DNA of 64,000 nucleotides from Gymnopus androsaceus JB14 (Eukaryota; Basidiomycota; Agaricomycetes; Agaricales; Omphalotaceae). The notes below the pieces were generated by a model, which was not told the origin of the DNA, ran no database searches, and worked only from the letters and a program-made list of their open reading frames with translations. The translations under genes were made by a program, and so were the position numbers. Positions 47,851 to 60,645 of the stretch are shown here, piece after piece. The stretch is taken from the NCBI GenBank assembly GCA_009733575.1, contig ML769384.1, positions 189,257 through 253,256 of the forward strand, read 5' to 3'. Numbering within the stretch: position 1 is the stretch's first letter; every line of letters begins with the position of its first letter.

Positions 47851-47858
47851 TCACGCAT
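47851..47858 (-). other. 8-nt terminal coding exon of BLM10 copy 2
   Basis: ATGCGTGA, joined after the TAC T at 47918 by removal of a 59-nt intron, gives Tyr-Ala-stop. The layout is the same as in copy 1, in intron phase and exon length. Confidence 0.85.
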
Positions 47859-50800
47859 CTAAACACGAATGTTGCACTTGAGCACACAATTGGAGACGTT
47901 TAGGATGAACAACTTACAGTAGGAAGACCCAGTGAGCAGGGTTGAGAGAGCAGCAAGCTGCTGATCATCGAATTTCTTCGAGTCTTCATGCCATGTGTCC
48001 TGATGTGTCTTTTTGAAGTTACTGGCGCATTTGCGAACGGTTGTTGAAATTGGGATCTAGGAATGTTTAGACTTTGTTATCATTAAGTATGTAGCTTGAA
48101 ATTTACTCACAGGATCATAGGTGTGCTCAGCCTAGGACATTCGGTCAACAGCTCAGGAAGGAATTTTGGTACGGAATAAGGATAGCTGTCGACTAGTGCA
48201 CAAATCCCGAGAATAGCAGCGTGCCGTTGTCGGACGCACTTGTTGTATGTTGGGTCTTGCTTATCCGGAATGTGACTGTTCTTTGCCAGGCGGACGAAGC
48301 GATTCTAGCGGACGTTAATCACGCAACATCGTTATGGCAGCAAGAGAAGAGCGCACCTTTAATGTGAGAATACTGCTTTTGGGCGAAAGTCGTATCACAC
48401 CGCTCAACGTCTGTGCAGCCATCTCTCGAACATCCACTACTTCATCGTCTAAGCATTTTCCCAAAACCTGTTTGGTCCAAGTCAAATGGTTGTTCGTAGA
48501 CCGAAAGGGGGATTTACCTCAAGCATCTGAACTACTTTGATGTCTGAAATGAGGCTCATCTGTCTGAAATAGAACACTACAGAGTTGAACATCAGTCTCC
48601 GCTGGAAAATATACCTATGCAGAAAAGGCCACCTTGAACCAGAGGAAGTGCTTTTAACCGTACTCTCCACGACTACAAACTAGGGCATTAGTATGGAATT
48701 CCAGTGTCACTAGTGTCAAACTTACAGGAGATGATTGAATGGCCTCGAAAATAGCATCGAGGAGGGGATTAACGAGAGGCCGCGGTGGGCTCACACCACA
48801 CATCCTCACAAGTACGAGGTTCGCGCGATTGACCAGCTCGTCATTATCACTCACTGCAACATATGAATGAGAACAATGTGCAATTCAGTTTAATGAAGAC
48901 AGACCTTCGGTGAAGCGGAATAACTCTGGCTAACGTATCGCATTAGCATGATTTCAAGCCCACAGGGGAGGACGTACCATAAGTGGGAGGATGTAGTCAA
49001 ACACGCAAACGGCATTCGTATCATGGAAGGGATTGGAATAGCCACCTACACACCATGACAGCAACTCTATCATACTTGGACATAAATGCCCGTACGCCAG
49101 ATACGCGTTCCTCTCTCCAAATCTTGAAATTCTGCACGAGCTCATTCACCCTGCCTTGATTGTAGCTTCCCCGCATCCCCATAATGTCATAATCAATGGG
49201 CAGTGCTCTGCATTCTTTGGCGAAAACTTCAACTGTTGGTAGAGATGGTCGAGGTTGCCACTAATTCATAGTCAGTATGTGAATCGTTAGCCAGTAAATA
49301 GAGCGAACCCTGATCTTGTCACCGAACGCTAAAAGCTCTGCGATGTAGGCTCTGACATCGTCATGATCACTGTGTATTTCGCGCCAGTAACGATCAACAA
49401 CGCCGTCGAGCCAAGCGGAGTATTTCCATCCGAGCTCTTCGTAGCATGATCTGAACAAGGACAGGCGCTTGATAGCGTCGAAAGACATTTCGGTATTGAG
49501 ATCTACAGTCTTGAAAAGATCAGATAGGTGGTCCACCAGCGGTTGAACTCGACGAGGATCTGTCTTATAGAAGATATACTAGTGGTTGGATTAATCAGTA
49601 TTGGTCAGTGACAATCAAAAATGCGGAGGTGTTCACCTCCAGAAAAGAGGACCAGATTGACAAGGTATCACTCTTTAAATTCTCAAAGACTGCTTTGAAG
49701 TATGGTTTGAGCCATTCCCAGAGCTTCTTTTGCTTGACCAAAGCCCAATGTTTCGAGCCTGGAACTCACAGTTAATAACGGATGATAAAATAACACAATC
49801 CATTAGCCTACCTCCGATTACGCCAGCTGTCAACTCAGCAGCCGCTCGTTGCTTGTCTACGTCCTTGTTGTTTAAGAGCTCCTCCAAGATTGGTTTGAGA
49901 GCCGGTAAAGGCTCATCTTCGAGCATTTGAACTATAATGTCATCAGAAACATCGAATAATAGCGGTATCAAATCATTTACAGATGGATTTAACACAGGAT
50001 ACGTTGTCCTGAGTCATGGTAGTCTCGCTATTCTCTTCAGCAAGATACTTGGCGTACGTCTTCCAGAAGCTCGTTTTAGTGGCAAGGTTGGATGCAGCTG
50101 AGATTGCTTCCTGACTTGCGAGTTCCCAAGGCAAAAGCGAAGGCTTGGTAGGATGCGGAGGTTTGTACATCGCTATTGAGTTGCCCCAAGCAATCCACCC
50201 AGGAGGAGTTTTGTCGCGGAATAGCCTAGCACTAAGTCAGTACACAAACATCTGCAAAGATGCAGCACGAACAATTTTTGACCATCCAATGAGTACCGAT
50301 AGTCTTTAAGGAATTTTTGTGTTAAAGCATGAGATGGATCAACAATGGCTACTGTTTGCTTTAATGGATTTCGATTTCGACCTTCGTAAAGATCACCTAC
50401 AAAGACCCGCCGTTAGACAGGTACGCTCATGAATCGCGGAGACTTGCCTGGACTAGTGCAGAAGGTCCGGAGCTTAAGATTGCGCGCGCTTTTTAGAATC
50501 CCTCGTTGTGCATACTACCCACGGAAATCAATAAGCGATCAATGTTAGCATGACACTCAACGCACATAACGCTGCATTGACAAAGTCAGCTCTTTGAACA
50601 CAGCGAAAAGAAAGGCTCCTCCTCACAATAGTAGGCTGACTGTCGTGGATCGATTCGAGGAAGTAGGTCATCTGAGCTGACGTTAGAGGTTTATCCCTCC
50701 TCACAAGTGTACGAAGACATCTAATTGCAACCACAGCATACCGCCAGTGCGTTTTGGGGGATTTTGCAATGGTCATAATAGCTTCATTCTGTTCTCAAAG

Positions 50801-53800
50801 CAAAAGTCAAAATCACGGTCCGCGTAGGTGGCCACTACGTACCGTACGATCCGAAGCTTCATTCTGGCGTAGAATACGGTTCACTCGATTCCTTCGACAC
50901 ATATCAGTGATAATTTCTTCCTTGTATCCTACTCCTAGCCGTGGCTTAAATTCGGCAAGGACTTTGTGCAGAGCTGGAATAGGGATATCGTAAACCAAAT
51001 TATTTGGTTCGCCGAAAGACCCGAGACCTGAAAAGCACAATTATGTTAAACAAAATAGACTGCTTGGAGGTGGAGGACGCACAGGTATCTAAGACGACGG
51101 AGACACAATCTTGGATCGAGGTCTGCGACACACAATTAATACTTTCAAGCGGCTGATAAACTTGTCTTGTACCTTTTCATTGTGCTGGCACCCCAAAAGC
51201 TTTGTTAGTATTTCAGTCGCAAGTGTCGGTTCTGGGAATGAAGCTGAGCGGCAGTCGAAGGATCCATTGGTCAAAAAGACAAACCTGCGACCGCATATTT
51301 GCCAAATGAGGGAAGATTCAGAGTCCACAAGGCTCCCTTCATTCGGTCGTCGTCATCCACATCTTCGCTTAAAGCACGGTAGAGAAGTGGAAGTGCGCGA
51401 CGTCGGACGCCATCGTATGACTATCCAGCGGTCAGCTTCATTAGCCATGAATAATGTTCTGCTTACTGAACAAATGCTCTCAAGAAGACTCTGACTTGAG
51501 CTGTAATGCAATCAGTATGAAAACTAAACATACACAGCAAGCTCTCATACGTTCGTATTTTGGCATAATGCCACATCGACCATTGTGTTACCTCATCTAT
51601 CAAAGAATTTTCCAAAGGACCTCTTAATCGGTCAATCGAGTTCCACCTTAGCCTTGCCGAGTGGTAAAATCGGGCACGTCGGACGTAAACAGCTCTGGGC
51701 CATTCCCTAGTTCGTGTAGTTCGTCAGTTGTGTAATCGAAAACAGGCATCGACGAGGTGTATTTCACCTTTGCTGAGCATATAAGCGCGCGACGTTCTTT
51801 GTCGTTGAGTATTGTTCTTCATTGACGAAGTACCTATTAGGATCAGTTAATGAACATTCTAGGCGAACATAGGTTGAACATACCCATCCCTAGAATCACC
51901 ATACTCAAGCATGTACGTCCGGATACTGCGTAGCTAAAAGAAAGTAAAATAAGAACATGGTGCGTATCAACTTGCGCAGTGACCACGAACCAGCATATGC
52001 ACTGCATCAACAGTGTTTTCTTCTCCTTGCTGTCGAAGACACTGAGAAGCCTTCTGAAGGAAATCCCCAAAATTCCGCCGAAGAGTAGAAATATACTGGT
52101 GTCGCGGGTCCTCCGGAGAATCCAAACAGAAGCCAGAGTTCAGTGGCTCGAGGTTGGCAATCATCTCAGGAATTTCATCGCTAACCTCTCATCAATTATC
52201 TGGATAACCAGATTTAACGTGGAACTCACAGTATATCGCTCGTTTCGGTAGCGCGCGCAAGATCCTCGGGGCAACTGTGGTGTTTCGCTAGTGTGGGTAT
52301 ACCCGCGAACGCATTGCGAACTAGACTCAAATGTCTATTGCGAGGGTCAGGATCGCGAAGCCAGGTCTCGAAATATTGCAACTCACCTGCAAAAGTCATT
52401 TCGCCATGTCGCATCCCGTTCGACACCTTGACCACATAAATTCAATCATTAACAAGTGGGTAACAAGCATACAACTTACCAGAGTCAAGAAGGTTGTCTA
52501 AAACCTTCAAGGTAGGCTCTATGAGCTCCTTAAAGACTTCGATGGCAAAGTCAATCTCCTCGTCATTCGGAACATGCCATGATATCTGGACATCCTCCTT
52601 AGTGTATAGCTTGCCCCAATGCTGATGATGTGTTTGACGGAAATCTATCAAGCAACTGAGCAATACTGAAGACGTTCGCATAATCGATCGCCTACCTTCA
52701 CTTTCCCATTCGTCTGGGTTCACGAATTTATTTTCGTAAGGATACGTGTGCGTTAGTGTCAATAGCATGCTCGAAAGGAATTTGCCCGTCCACGAGAACC
52801 CACGCTTCGAAAAGGTTTTGGCATGGAGGAGTCGTAACAACGAAAGTAACTCGCTCCTGTGCCTGAGAACCTGTAAAAAGATTTAGATTTCTGAATAACC
52901 ACTGAATAATTGACTCACAGCTCTACCGTCACTTTATAGGAATCAACCGTCAGCATTTTACCGAAGCCAATAGCTCGAAAATGTTGCTCACTTGTATACA
53001 GTTCCTCGCAGTATTGCAAGGTCTAAAATGAATAAAATAAAATAAATTGAGAAGCGACCAAGATTTCAAATGGAGAGAACGTACTCCAGTGTAACGTAGC
53101 ATCCGAAGGTATTGGTAACGACGACGATGTCGTTCGGAGTGAGCTAGCACCATTTTCAAGTTCGAGCCGAATATTGCGTGCGCAAAAGGGAAGGAAAACT
53201 TGGAGCGTTTTCTCAGGGTTGGCATTGGCGACGCATTCCACCAACTGATGAATCGCTCGGACGGCATTCGTTCGTACGTTAGTGCTAGCGTAGTCGAACA
53301 CCATGTTCAGCACGAGATCATAGAGGGGTTCCGACAAATGGACACAGATTTGACTGCACGCTCCGCAGACTGCATCGACAACTTGCACTGGAAACAGGTG
53401 AGCAGGATGCTAAAACAGGTGAGAACCGTATAATTCACCTTCAGTAGTGCCGCCCGAGTAACCATTGGGTCCTTCTTCAGGAAGGTTTTCCATAAGTTGA
53501 ATAACGCGTCGGATAAAGTTGGCCACCCAATCTGCGAAACTAGCAGTGGTGTCCTATAGAGCGAAAGTAAGGCTTAACCCCTGAAATGGAAAGCTGGGGA
53601 GTCATACCTGGAGCAATGTGTCTTCTTCTTCAGCTGATAGGCGTGGCTCCATATCTGACACCAAGTCCCCCAAACCATTGACATCAAATGAAGGAAGTTT
53701 GCCCAGCGAACGGGAGAACTCGTTCGGCGGAGTGGTTGGACCCATAGGCGTAGGTCTCGTTCCCGGTAAAGCACTCAGGTCACTGAACTGAATGTACTGG

Positions 53801-56215
53801 CTAATCTCCACCAGGAACGACGTTGTACAGAGAGTCTTTGACGGATCATTCTAACAGAGAGTTGTCAGCAAGGATTCATCCAAGACGATGCAATCAATAC
53901 AAACCAAGTCGATGCCTGGGATTAACAAATCAAGGATAGGAACAAGATACTTCGCTCCGGGGTAATAAACCTTGCGGCATACAATGGCGGGTGCCACAGC
54001 TCCAAGAGCCTTGATGACTGCGATTGTTCTCTGAGTCTGAAACGAGAGTCAAATGAAGTAGTGTAACATCAACCTTGAACAAAATCACCTCCTCCAACGC
54101 TTCCAGCGAAGGAATTGCACGCTCTAGAATCGGATGAAGTACAAGATCTGGTTCCATTACAGTCATGGATTTCAGACAGCTCTGAATATTGGACACAGTT
54201 CCGGTATCTTCGGAAAACATTGCAAGCAGGACAACAGTACGAAGGGACTTTACAAGCTCTCTCTTCATGGCCCTTGTCAGTCTTCGGCTCTATAAAACGG
54301 TTAGTTATAAATACAGAGCCAGAAAACAGAGGGAAAGCGAACCAAGGGCGTGTCGCAGTCAGGCTGGCGCTCTTCGTACCATCCTAGTTTAGGATTGTGA
54401 AATTTAGAAAGGGACACATATTAAAGAGTGGCGCTCACGCTTATTGAAGTTGTAAACGATAGATTTGATGAACGCAGTCATCTATGGAAGGAAATAATTA
54501 GCCTGCATGTTTCTTCTCAAACAGTTATTCACATACATCGGTAGTCCAGGCTCCCGAATTAGTCGGGTGGAAGAAACTCTCCACAGACGCAATCAACCTT
54601 GCAAGAGAATCCAAAGCTTTCGATCCAGCAAGATACGACTTTCCCTTCCCATGGACACCCTTACCCAAAGGCGCGGAGAGATAGTCGCCAAGGGTGGTAG
54701 TGCCAATTGAGGGAGTGTTCATTCCAGATGGAAGAGGAGTGAATAACGGAGTGGGTGCATTAGATGGAGGTGCTGGTATTCCATCGGGAGCCATGGAATA
54801 AACTATGATCTTGGCCAGAGAAGCTGCAAATATTGTTACTTTCCGAATGGCGCCAACACATCCGGTCAAGACTCACGAATTCGCCAACCGGGTTTTGGCA
54901 ATCGACCAATCTCAAAGCCAGCTTGATTATCGGCCGAAGGACCAGTAGTCAAGGATCCTGCATCTGCAAGAGGGATCTCTGAAATGCATATTAACTTCAG
55001 ATGGACCTCACTGTGCACCTCACTGACTACTCACCCATGGATGCCAGACACTTGCACATCAAGAGATTCCATTCGTGTTCGGTAAAAATACCAACATCCT
55101 TGTACAATCCCGGCCAATATGCGTCCTCCTTCACATTCTCGGAGGACCAATTTGGCCTACCTTCATCTTCAGATCTCTCATCATCTGGAATACCAGAAAT
55201 TGTACGAGGATCACTGACATCAGGTGAAACATGCATTTCTGCAAGTTTAGAAAGAAAATTCAACATGCGCTCATCATATTTATAGGAGTTTATTGACTCC
55301 CACATCCGAAGTAACATCGGAAGATAAGATTGGGGGTGACTCAATGGTAAGAATGAGAGAAGGTAGTACTGTGATGAGAGAATGGTCTGTGAAACGAGCG
55401 GTTAGTTTAGGTCAAGGAGGAACCTTGTGCGTTACATACGTCTAGCTGGCTTCCATTGATTGATGGTATAAAGGTGGAAAGCATCTCGGGGATGGCAGCA
55501 GGGTGGAAAAAGCGTCTAGAATTCTCAGCAATATATCCCATACACCACGAAAGCTGACTGTAGAAGGGTAAGGGGACGCGCCATGAAAGTAACATTGTAA
55601 GAACATACGTGTATTCGAATTGCCTACGAAATTGCGTATAATATTAGCGGGCGCGCCCCGAGAGTAACTGCTGCTTACCTTCGTGACAGGAAGAGATCTT
55701 GGCTGAGAATATTGTATATAGGTTTCCATGGAAGCCGCAAGTCTTCAATAGAAATCTTCTTCTTCGACTGGGTAAGTATCTTGAACCCGTCAGCGCAGAC
55801 CGCTATAATTTGTGCTGGCATTGCTGGAGTAACGCTGAGATGAAAGTAAATCTTTGCTAGTGCAATCCTCTTCTCCTTAGGGATAGGATACTTCAACATT
55901 GTCCAACTGAAACGAATCAATTGACATGTAATGCGCTGGAAGCAAAATCAAAACTCACTAGGAAAGCATGCTGTCCCACTGCAAGAGCCCGACCTCATAA
56001 TCCTTGGCTTCAACGCACTGGACAATACGGAGAATGATAAAGTCCAGAATTTTCATCATACTCGAATACGGCTCGATGGAATATGGTAGTGACTTGGCAT
56101 AAGACTTGAGCTTTTGAAGGTATCGGTCATCTGTCTCGGTACCATCGGGAAAAAAATGCGAAAACGTTGGTCCTGGGTCATGAAGACTCAAGTTAGAGAG
56201 CTCCGGGATGGCCAT
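47851..56215 (-). CDS. Proteasome activator Blm10/PA200, copy 2 (divergent paralogue)
   Basis: A second full-length Blm10 gene. Shared landmarks with copy 1 run in the same order: WDSMLS with LKYPIPKEKR and LRLPWKPIYNIL (56000-55740), KDVGIFTEHEW near 55080, GSKALDSLARL and FFHPTNSGAW near 54630-54550, YDLVLNMVFDY near 53290, GALWTLNLPSFGKYAVA and GCQHNEK (51330-51180), and NFKKTHQDTWHED near 48010. The identity is clearly partial; the N-terminal region is most different (MAIPELSNLSLHD). Exon chains checked at 51.1-52.0 kb and at the 3' end are open, so it seems functional. The last intron is 47917-47859 and the 8-nt final exon 47858-47851 completes the C-terminus SSYYA, the HbYX docking motif. 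Unlike copy 1, the THQ codons are not split off by introns. It converges with the HIT gene (120 bp apart). By memory of the family, copy 1 is nearer the usual agaricomycete protein. Confidence 0.9.
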
Positions 56216-56625
56216 CTCTGTGAGGGGTAACGAAGGGTAGAAAGAAAGAGTAGATAGCGCGCTTACTGTAATTTTATGTCATACTCCGCGCGCGGCGCTT
56301 TTATTTGTATCCAAATCCAAATCCACGCGCTAGCGGCGCGTATGCAGCACCGGTGCAGCGCTGTCCAGGTAAGATTTCGATAGTACATACATGCAGCTAG
56401 TACCGATTCGTGAGAGGTACTGTACATATGCGTCTTGTGACGCGAAAGAGAAGGGAATGTACAACGAAAGATAAGTATAACCAGCGAGAGAGGACGATAA
56501 AAGGATAATCAATCAAGAGGCTCGTTCTAGCGAGCTCCATGGAAGCTTGGGGTTCGACGTCTAGTGCATACCAGCCCCGACAGATAAATAAAAATCAGGT
56601 GCCTGCATTTTGAAAAGGCTCCCGA
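56216..56625. other. Promoter region of BLM10 copy 2 and downstream flank
   Basis: About 410 bp between the start of BLM10 copy 2 and the 3' end of the next minus-strand gene. It has a GC-rich, CGCG-containing stretch near 56285-56345. No gene is supported. Confidence 0.4.
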
Positions 56626-57870
56626 TTAAATCCCAGCATAGGCGTCATCTTCATGATACACTGTGGCAGGCCGCGACTCTGATGCAGTGGGACTGGGAGT
56701 AGAAGGAGCTTCAGCATTTCGCATCACAGGGCTGTAGCCAGAGGATGACAATCCATCACCGCCGCTGGCCCTATTAGAAGGAAAGAGCTTCACAGCAGCA
56801 CTAGGTGGAGTCTGGATGATTAAGCTGCTTCGAAATATTGGGTTCGGAGAAGCCGACGTGCCACCAGCAGCGCTGACCACAGGATCAGCAAATGGAGACG
56901 CAGGATATTCAGCAGCGAAGCTACTTTGTGACAAGGGACTGAAACCAATTGGAGATATAGGGGAGGCGGAGGCGGGAATGGGATCAGCAAACGGAGATGT
57001 AAGGCTTCGACTAGTATTATTCGCGTATATCGTGGACGGAGGTGGATATGGCAGCACTGAAGGAGATATCTGTTGATATCGATCTCCTTCCGGGTAACTA
57101 GGACCTGGCCTGCCATAGAGTGCACCGAAAGTCATCCTCTGCTCGGTCATGTTCCGAGGAGGCTGGAGTTGGTCATCGGGGGTCACTGTAAATGGATCTA
57201 CTTGATGTAAAAGTTTCCTTTCGCTTCTGCGCTTCCGGCGTTGGCGCTAGTTTATAGATATTAGTATCGATTCAATAAGAATTCAGTTATGCTCACCAAG
57301 AAGAAGAACCCGAACACACATAGGGATATTAACGCGATTAATGCCGCCGCCACGCCGCCAATAATATTACCGGCAGAAGAGGTGGTGGTGGAGGAGGGTG
57401 TCGCTTCACTGGCATCTGCCGTGGAGCTGGACGAAGGTGAGGTAGTCACCGATATCGAGGAACTGGCCGAAGAGCTAGCCGAAGAAGTCAAAGAGCTGGA
57501 CTGCACAACCGTAGTCGACGAAGAAGTGGAAGTAGCTGAGGTTGAAAGAGCGACTGAGGCTACTGAGTTGGAGGAAGTAAGGGAGGAAGTAATGGAGGAA
57601 GTAATGGAGGAAGAAGAGGAGCTAGACGTGGTGGTAGAAGAGCTTGTGTGTCCTGCATAGGGATTTCAGAAAGTTGTTTCGATCAAGAACGCGATATCAC
57701 ATACCTCGGGCAGTGGGAGTTGGAAAAAGGCCACTAAGAACAGTTCCAATTATGTCGGAACCAAGGTCACCAACACCATCAGTACCAATCCCAAAAGCTC
57801 TGTTCTCCAGCAAGCCATTTCGAACCAGCATTTTGCGCAGCTGACGATGGGTAACAGCAGACGCAACCAT
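56626..57870 (-). CDS. Ser/Thr-rich single-pass membrane protein with long cytosolic tail
   Basis: The N-terminal exon begins MVASAVTHRQLRKMLVRNGLLENRAFGIGTDGVGDLGSDIIG and is followed by about 100 residues made mostly of Ser and Thr (mucin-like, likely O-mannosylated). A single transmembrane helix reads NIIGGVAAALIALISLCVFGFFFL (57370-57290). A short basic patch and then a Pro/Ser-rich cytosolic tail follow, with two SPFADP motifs and LPYPPPSTIYAN. There are introns near 57708-57655, 57295-57245 and others. This layout, Ser/Thr-rich outside plus one helix plus disordered tail, is shared by fungal wall-stress sensors and many Agaricomycete proteins of unknown role. No WSC or other named domain is seen, and no clear signal peptide. 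The function is unknown. Confidence 0.6.
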
Positions 57871-58145
57871 TGTAGAAAAAAAAAGTAGAAAAAAAGAACG
57901 TAAGGGGAAGAGAAGGTGAAAGTTCGAAGGGAAGAGGACAACTCTGATCTTCCTATGAAAGAGTGGGAAGAAAGTTTGGGAAAGTTGAAAAAGATCGTCA
58001 AGGGAAAATTGGTTCCGCAGTGCGTTGCTATGTTCAAGTGCGGTGGATCGGGATTTGCGTCTAGAGCTCAAATGAAAAGCTAGGAGTCAAAGAAAAAGCT
58101 TCTGAAATGATCGTCGACGTTTGTAGCGGCCTACACCTAAACAAT

Positions 58146-59059
58146 TCATGCAGCAGCCTCAAAGGCAGCTTCCTGCAGCTCTTGTACCGCTCGTTCTCTA
58201 ACCATGTCCCATATACCATTCCGATGTGCCCTAATATCACCCAATCCTTCTCGAATCTCCTCCAAACGCTCAACATACTCCCGGCCATCATCCTGAAGCT
58301 CCCGCATAACAGCCATCGCCCGTTCCAAATTTCCTTGCTGTGATTCTGGCGTAGTAAAGTGCGACTGCTCTCCGTACAGCGGCGTATTACCAGAATACTG
58401 GAATAGGAATAATTTGTGAATTGGAGGAGTAAGATCGGGTGCACGTGCGAGACGTCTTGCTCGAGCATCCTGTTCGCTGAGCTCCTCTATTTCTTCATCT
58501 TCTTGCTTGGTTACAACGTCCGATTTAGGCGAAGGATCCTCGCTCATAACTTGCCACAGCCGACCCATTGCTCTTCTCATTGTTGCTTCACCTTCGATTA
58601 GCCCATTAGTAGCATTTTCGAGCTCGTCTAAAAGGTTAGATCGGAAAGTATGAGTAACCGATTTTTCCATGACGAACGACGAATAAGTGAGGTGCTGGGC
58701 TGTAGGCGGAGGATAAGGAGCAACTAGAGGCGGCGAAGGCGAGCGAGACAAATGGGGAAGCGACGGCGGCGAAGGAGAGCGTTTATTCTGAGGCAGAAGC
58801 AATTTTATCCGTTTTCTTGTTCTTTCTTCGGCCTTGGCCAATTTTGAGCATTGAAAAATGAAAATAATTAAACAAGACTCACTTCCCAATCTCCCATGTC
58901 AGGTCCCCAAGAAGTGATCTTTCCTCTGCGTGCCCATCTGGCTCCCTTGGAGTCTTTCATTCCCCAATTTCCTCGATGAGCTATCACTTCGGCGTCATCT
59001 TCAGAGTCGTATCCATGCGAAGGATAATATGACGCGTTTCGGTCGCTCAAAGGAAGCAT
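58146..59059 (-). CDS. Conserved hypothetical nuclear-type protein
   Basis: Two exons; the intron after GDWE joins AEERTRKRIKLLLPQ. About 290 residues. The N-terminus MLPLSDRNASYYPSHGYDSEDDAEVIAHRGNWGMK and RRGKITSWGPDMGDWE precede a basic patch and a Pro-rich SPSPPSLPHLSRSPSPP block. Helical segments follow (THTFRSNLLDELENATNGLIEGEATMRRAMGRLWQV; NLERAMAVMRELQDDGREYVERLEEIREGLGDI) that look like coiled coils. The layout recalls fungal subunits of chromatin complexes, for instance Rxt2-like proteins, but I cannot show it. The start at 59059 is the first ATG in frame, and both exons are open. Confidence 0.6.
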
Positions 59060-59108
59060 AATAAATTCGCCACTGAAAATTACTGGTCAGAACTTGCGTA
59101 CAACTAGA

Positions 59109-60520
59109 ATGGAATCACCAACTCTTCGCCAGAAGCTGTTCGACCGCGTTTTTGAGAGATTGGTTGTGCAGAGCTCGAAGGATAGTGTGAGCGCATCATG
59201 TCAGAAGCCATCAGCAAAGAGACGAGCTGGATTCATCTGTAGACTCCGGCTATTGGGTGAAAATTGCCTGCCGATTAATTTGCTGTCTGGCCAAGGTTAG
59301 GGGCTAGTTTCCCTTTAACTCTCACTATGCCCACTGAATATTGAAGCGCAATTAATAATTGCAGCCCGCACTAAAGCGCAATTTCAGCCCAACGAATGGA
59401 AAAGGCTATTTTATCTGCTCCTTTGTTTAGTGGCCGATTTGTTGGATAACGTTCTTTCCGCTTTCGCGTCAAACAAACGGGAAAATTTACTAGTGAGTAT
59501 AATATTAAACATTCATACGCTTTACTGGTCTAAAAACCTTATAGCCCTCGGAAGTGGATGATCTAAGCGACGATCAAATTATCCAGCTTGCAGAAAAGGC
59601 ACCACATCTTAACTCCCATTCCAAATATCGCCAGCTCACCCCCAATACTGTAGTCAAGGAATCACTGTTCGCCGACGAAGACGCTCCCACTCTGGATTTC
59701 CCAGAAGCCAAAACCATCAGCTTCGTGTTTGATAGGACGACTATTCCTATGCCGCGAATCCGTCGCGTCATTGAGAGAGAGTGGGGCTTTCTCACTCGTG
59801 ATGGACTATGTCAAAGGTCGAACTATAGGTCAAGTCTGGCCAACTTACTCGATATGGCAGAAGATCACCGTCGCTTTCACCTTGCGTCGATATCTTCGAC
59901 AGCTTCATCGTTTAAAGACGGATTCGAGTCCACCCGGCCCAATCGGTAATGAGCCCAGCGAATGCGACTCACCTATCTTTAGTGTGCGGCCTCCGCGTGG
60001 ACCCTTTGCCTCCTATGCAGAGCTGTCGGATTTTTTCGATGAACGCTGCAAAATGGGACTGGATGATAATAATGTCCCGTACAACGACTCGTCCCGGACA
60101 GTGCGATTTGATGACTTGAATTCATCACCGCTTGTCATGACCCACCAGGATCTTAACCCTCGGAATATCATCGTAAGTGAAAGCGGGCGAATCTGGATTG
60201 TCGATTGGGAAAAAGTTGGATATTATCCTCCTTGGTTTGAATATGTGACAATGGATGGACAGATGAAGTTCGACGACAACTATATTATGTACGACAACTG
60301 GATTCCTTTCATTTGTGGTCCATACTTTCCACAACTGCGCTGGCTGTTGAAGATGAGTACTGGCTTGTACTACAAGTAAGTCATTCATTCTTGCAGTTAT
60401 GACTGTTTCTTAACCAAAAGGTGGAAGCGTGTTTTTCAACGGGAAACTTTTTGGAGGAATTCTTTCGGGGAATATCTTCTTTTCTTCTGCACCAATGGGC
60501 AAGTGGACTCGGATGTATAA
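59109..60520 (+). pseudogene. Aminoglycoside-phosphotransferase-like gene with a frame break
   Basis: The gene belongs to the fungal APH/choline-kinase-like family. A probable first exon starts at 59109 (MESPTLRQKLFDRVF); others begin near 59375 and at 59545. The N-lobe reads DDQIIQLAEKAPHLNSHSKYRQLTPNTVVKESLF and RTTIPMPRIRRVIE. The C-lobe continues as SGAFSLVMDYVKGRTIGQVWP, then the catalytic loop HQDLNPRNIIV and metal site WIVDWEKVGYYPPWFEY, ending at 60520 after a last intron near 60375. The two lobes are in different frames: a GA repeat at 59773-59782 is out by two bases (or equivalent), and no intron is possible there. The gene is either an inactive copy or carries a sequence error. A degenerate repeat of its 5' part lies downstream near 60545. 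Confidence 0.6.
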
Positions 60521-60544
60521 CATCCAATTTCCTGGCCCCTGTAA

Positions 60545-60645
60545 TTCTCCAGAGGCTGTTCGACGTGCAGAGCTGAAGGATATATAGTTTTAGCGCATCC
60601 TGGAATTGTGAGAATTGCCTGCCGAGTATTGGACGGTCTCGCCTC
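60545..60645 (+). repeat. Degenerate copy of the 5' part of the phosphotransferase gene
   Basis: Matches to 59131-59285 occur in the same order: CCAGA(A/G)GCTGTTCGAC, then GTGCAGAGCT(C)GAAGGATA, AGCGCATC and AATTGCCTGCCGA. Gaps of different length separate the blocks. This looks like a broken tandem duplicate of the upstream region. Confidence 0.55.

Noticed and set aside
57289..57660. Plus-strand frame very rich in Glu and Val
   Set aside because: It is the antisense of the Ser/Thr-rich region of the minus-strand membrane protein; no start context or splice pattern.
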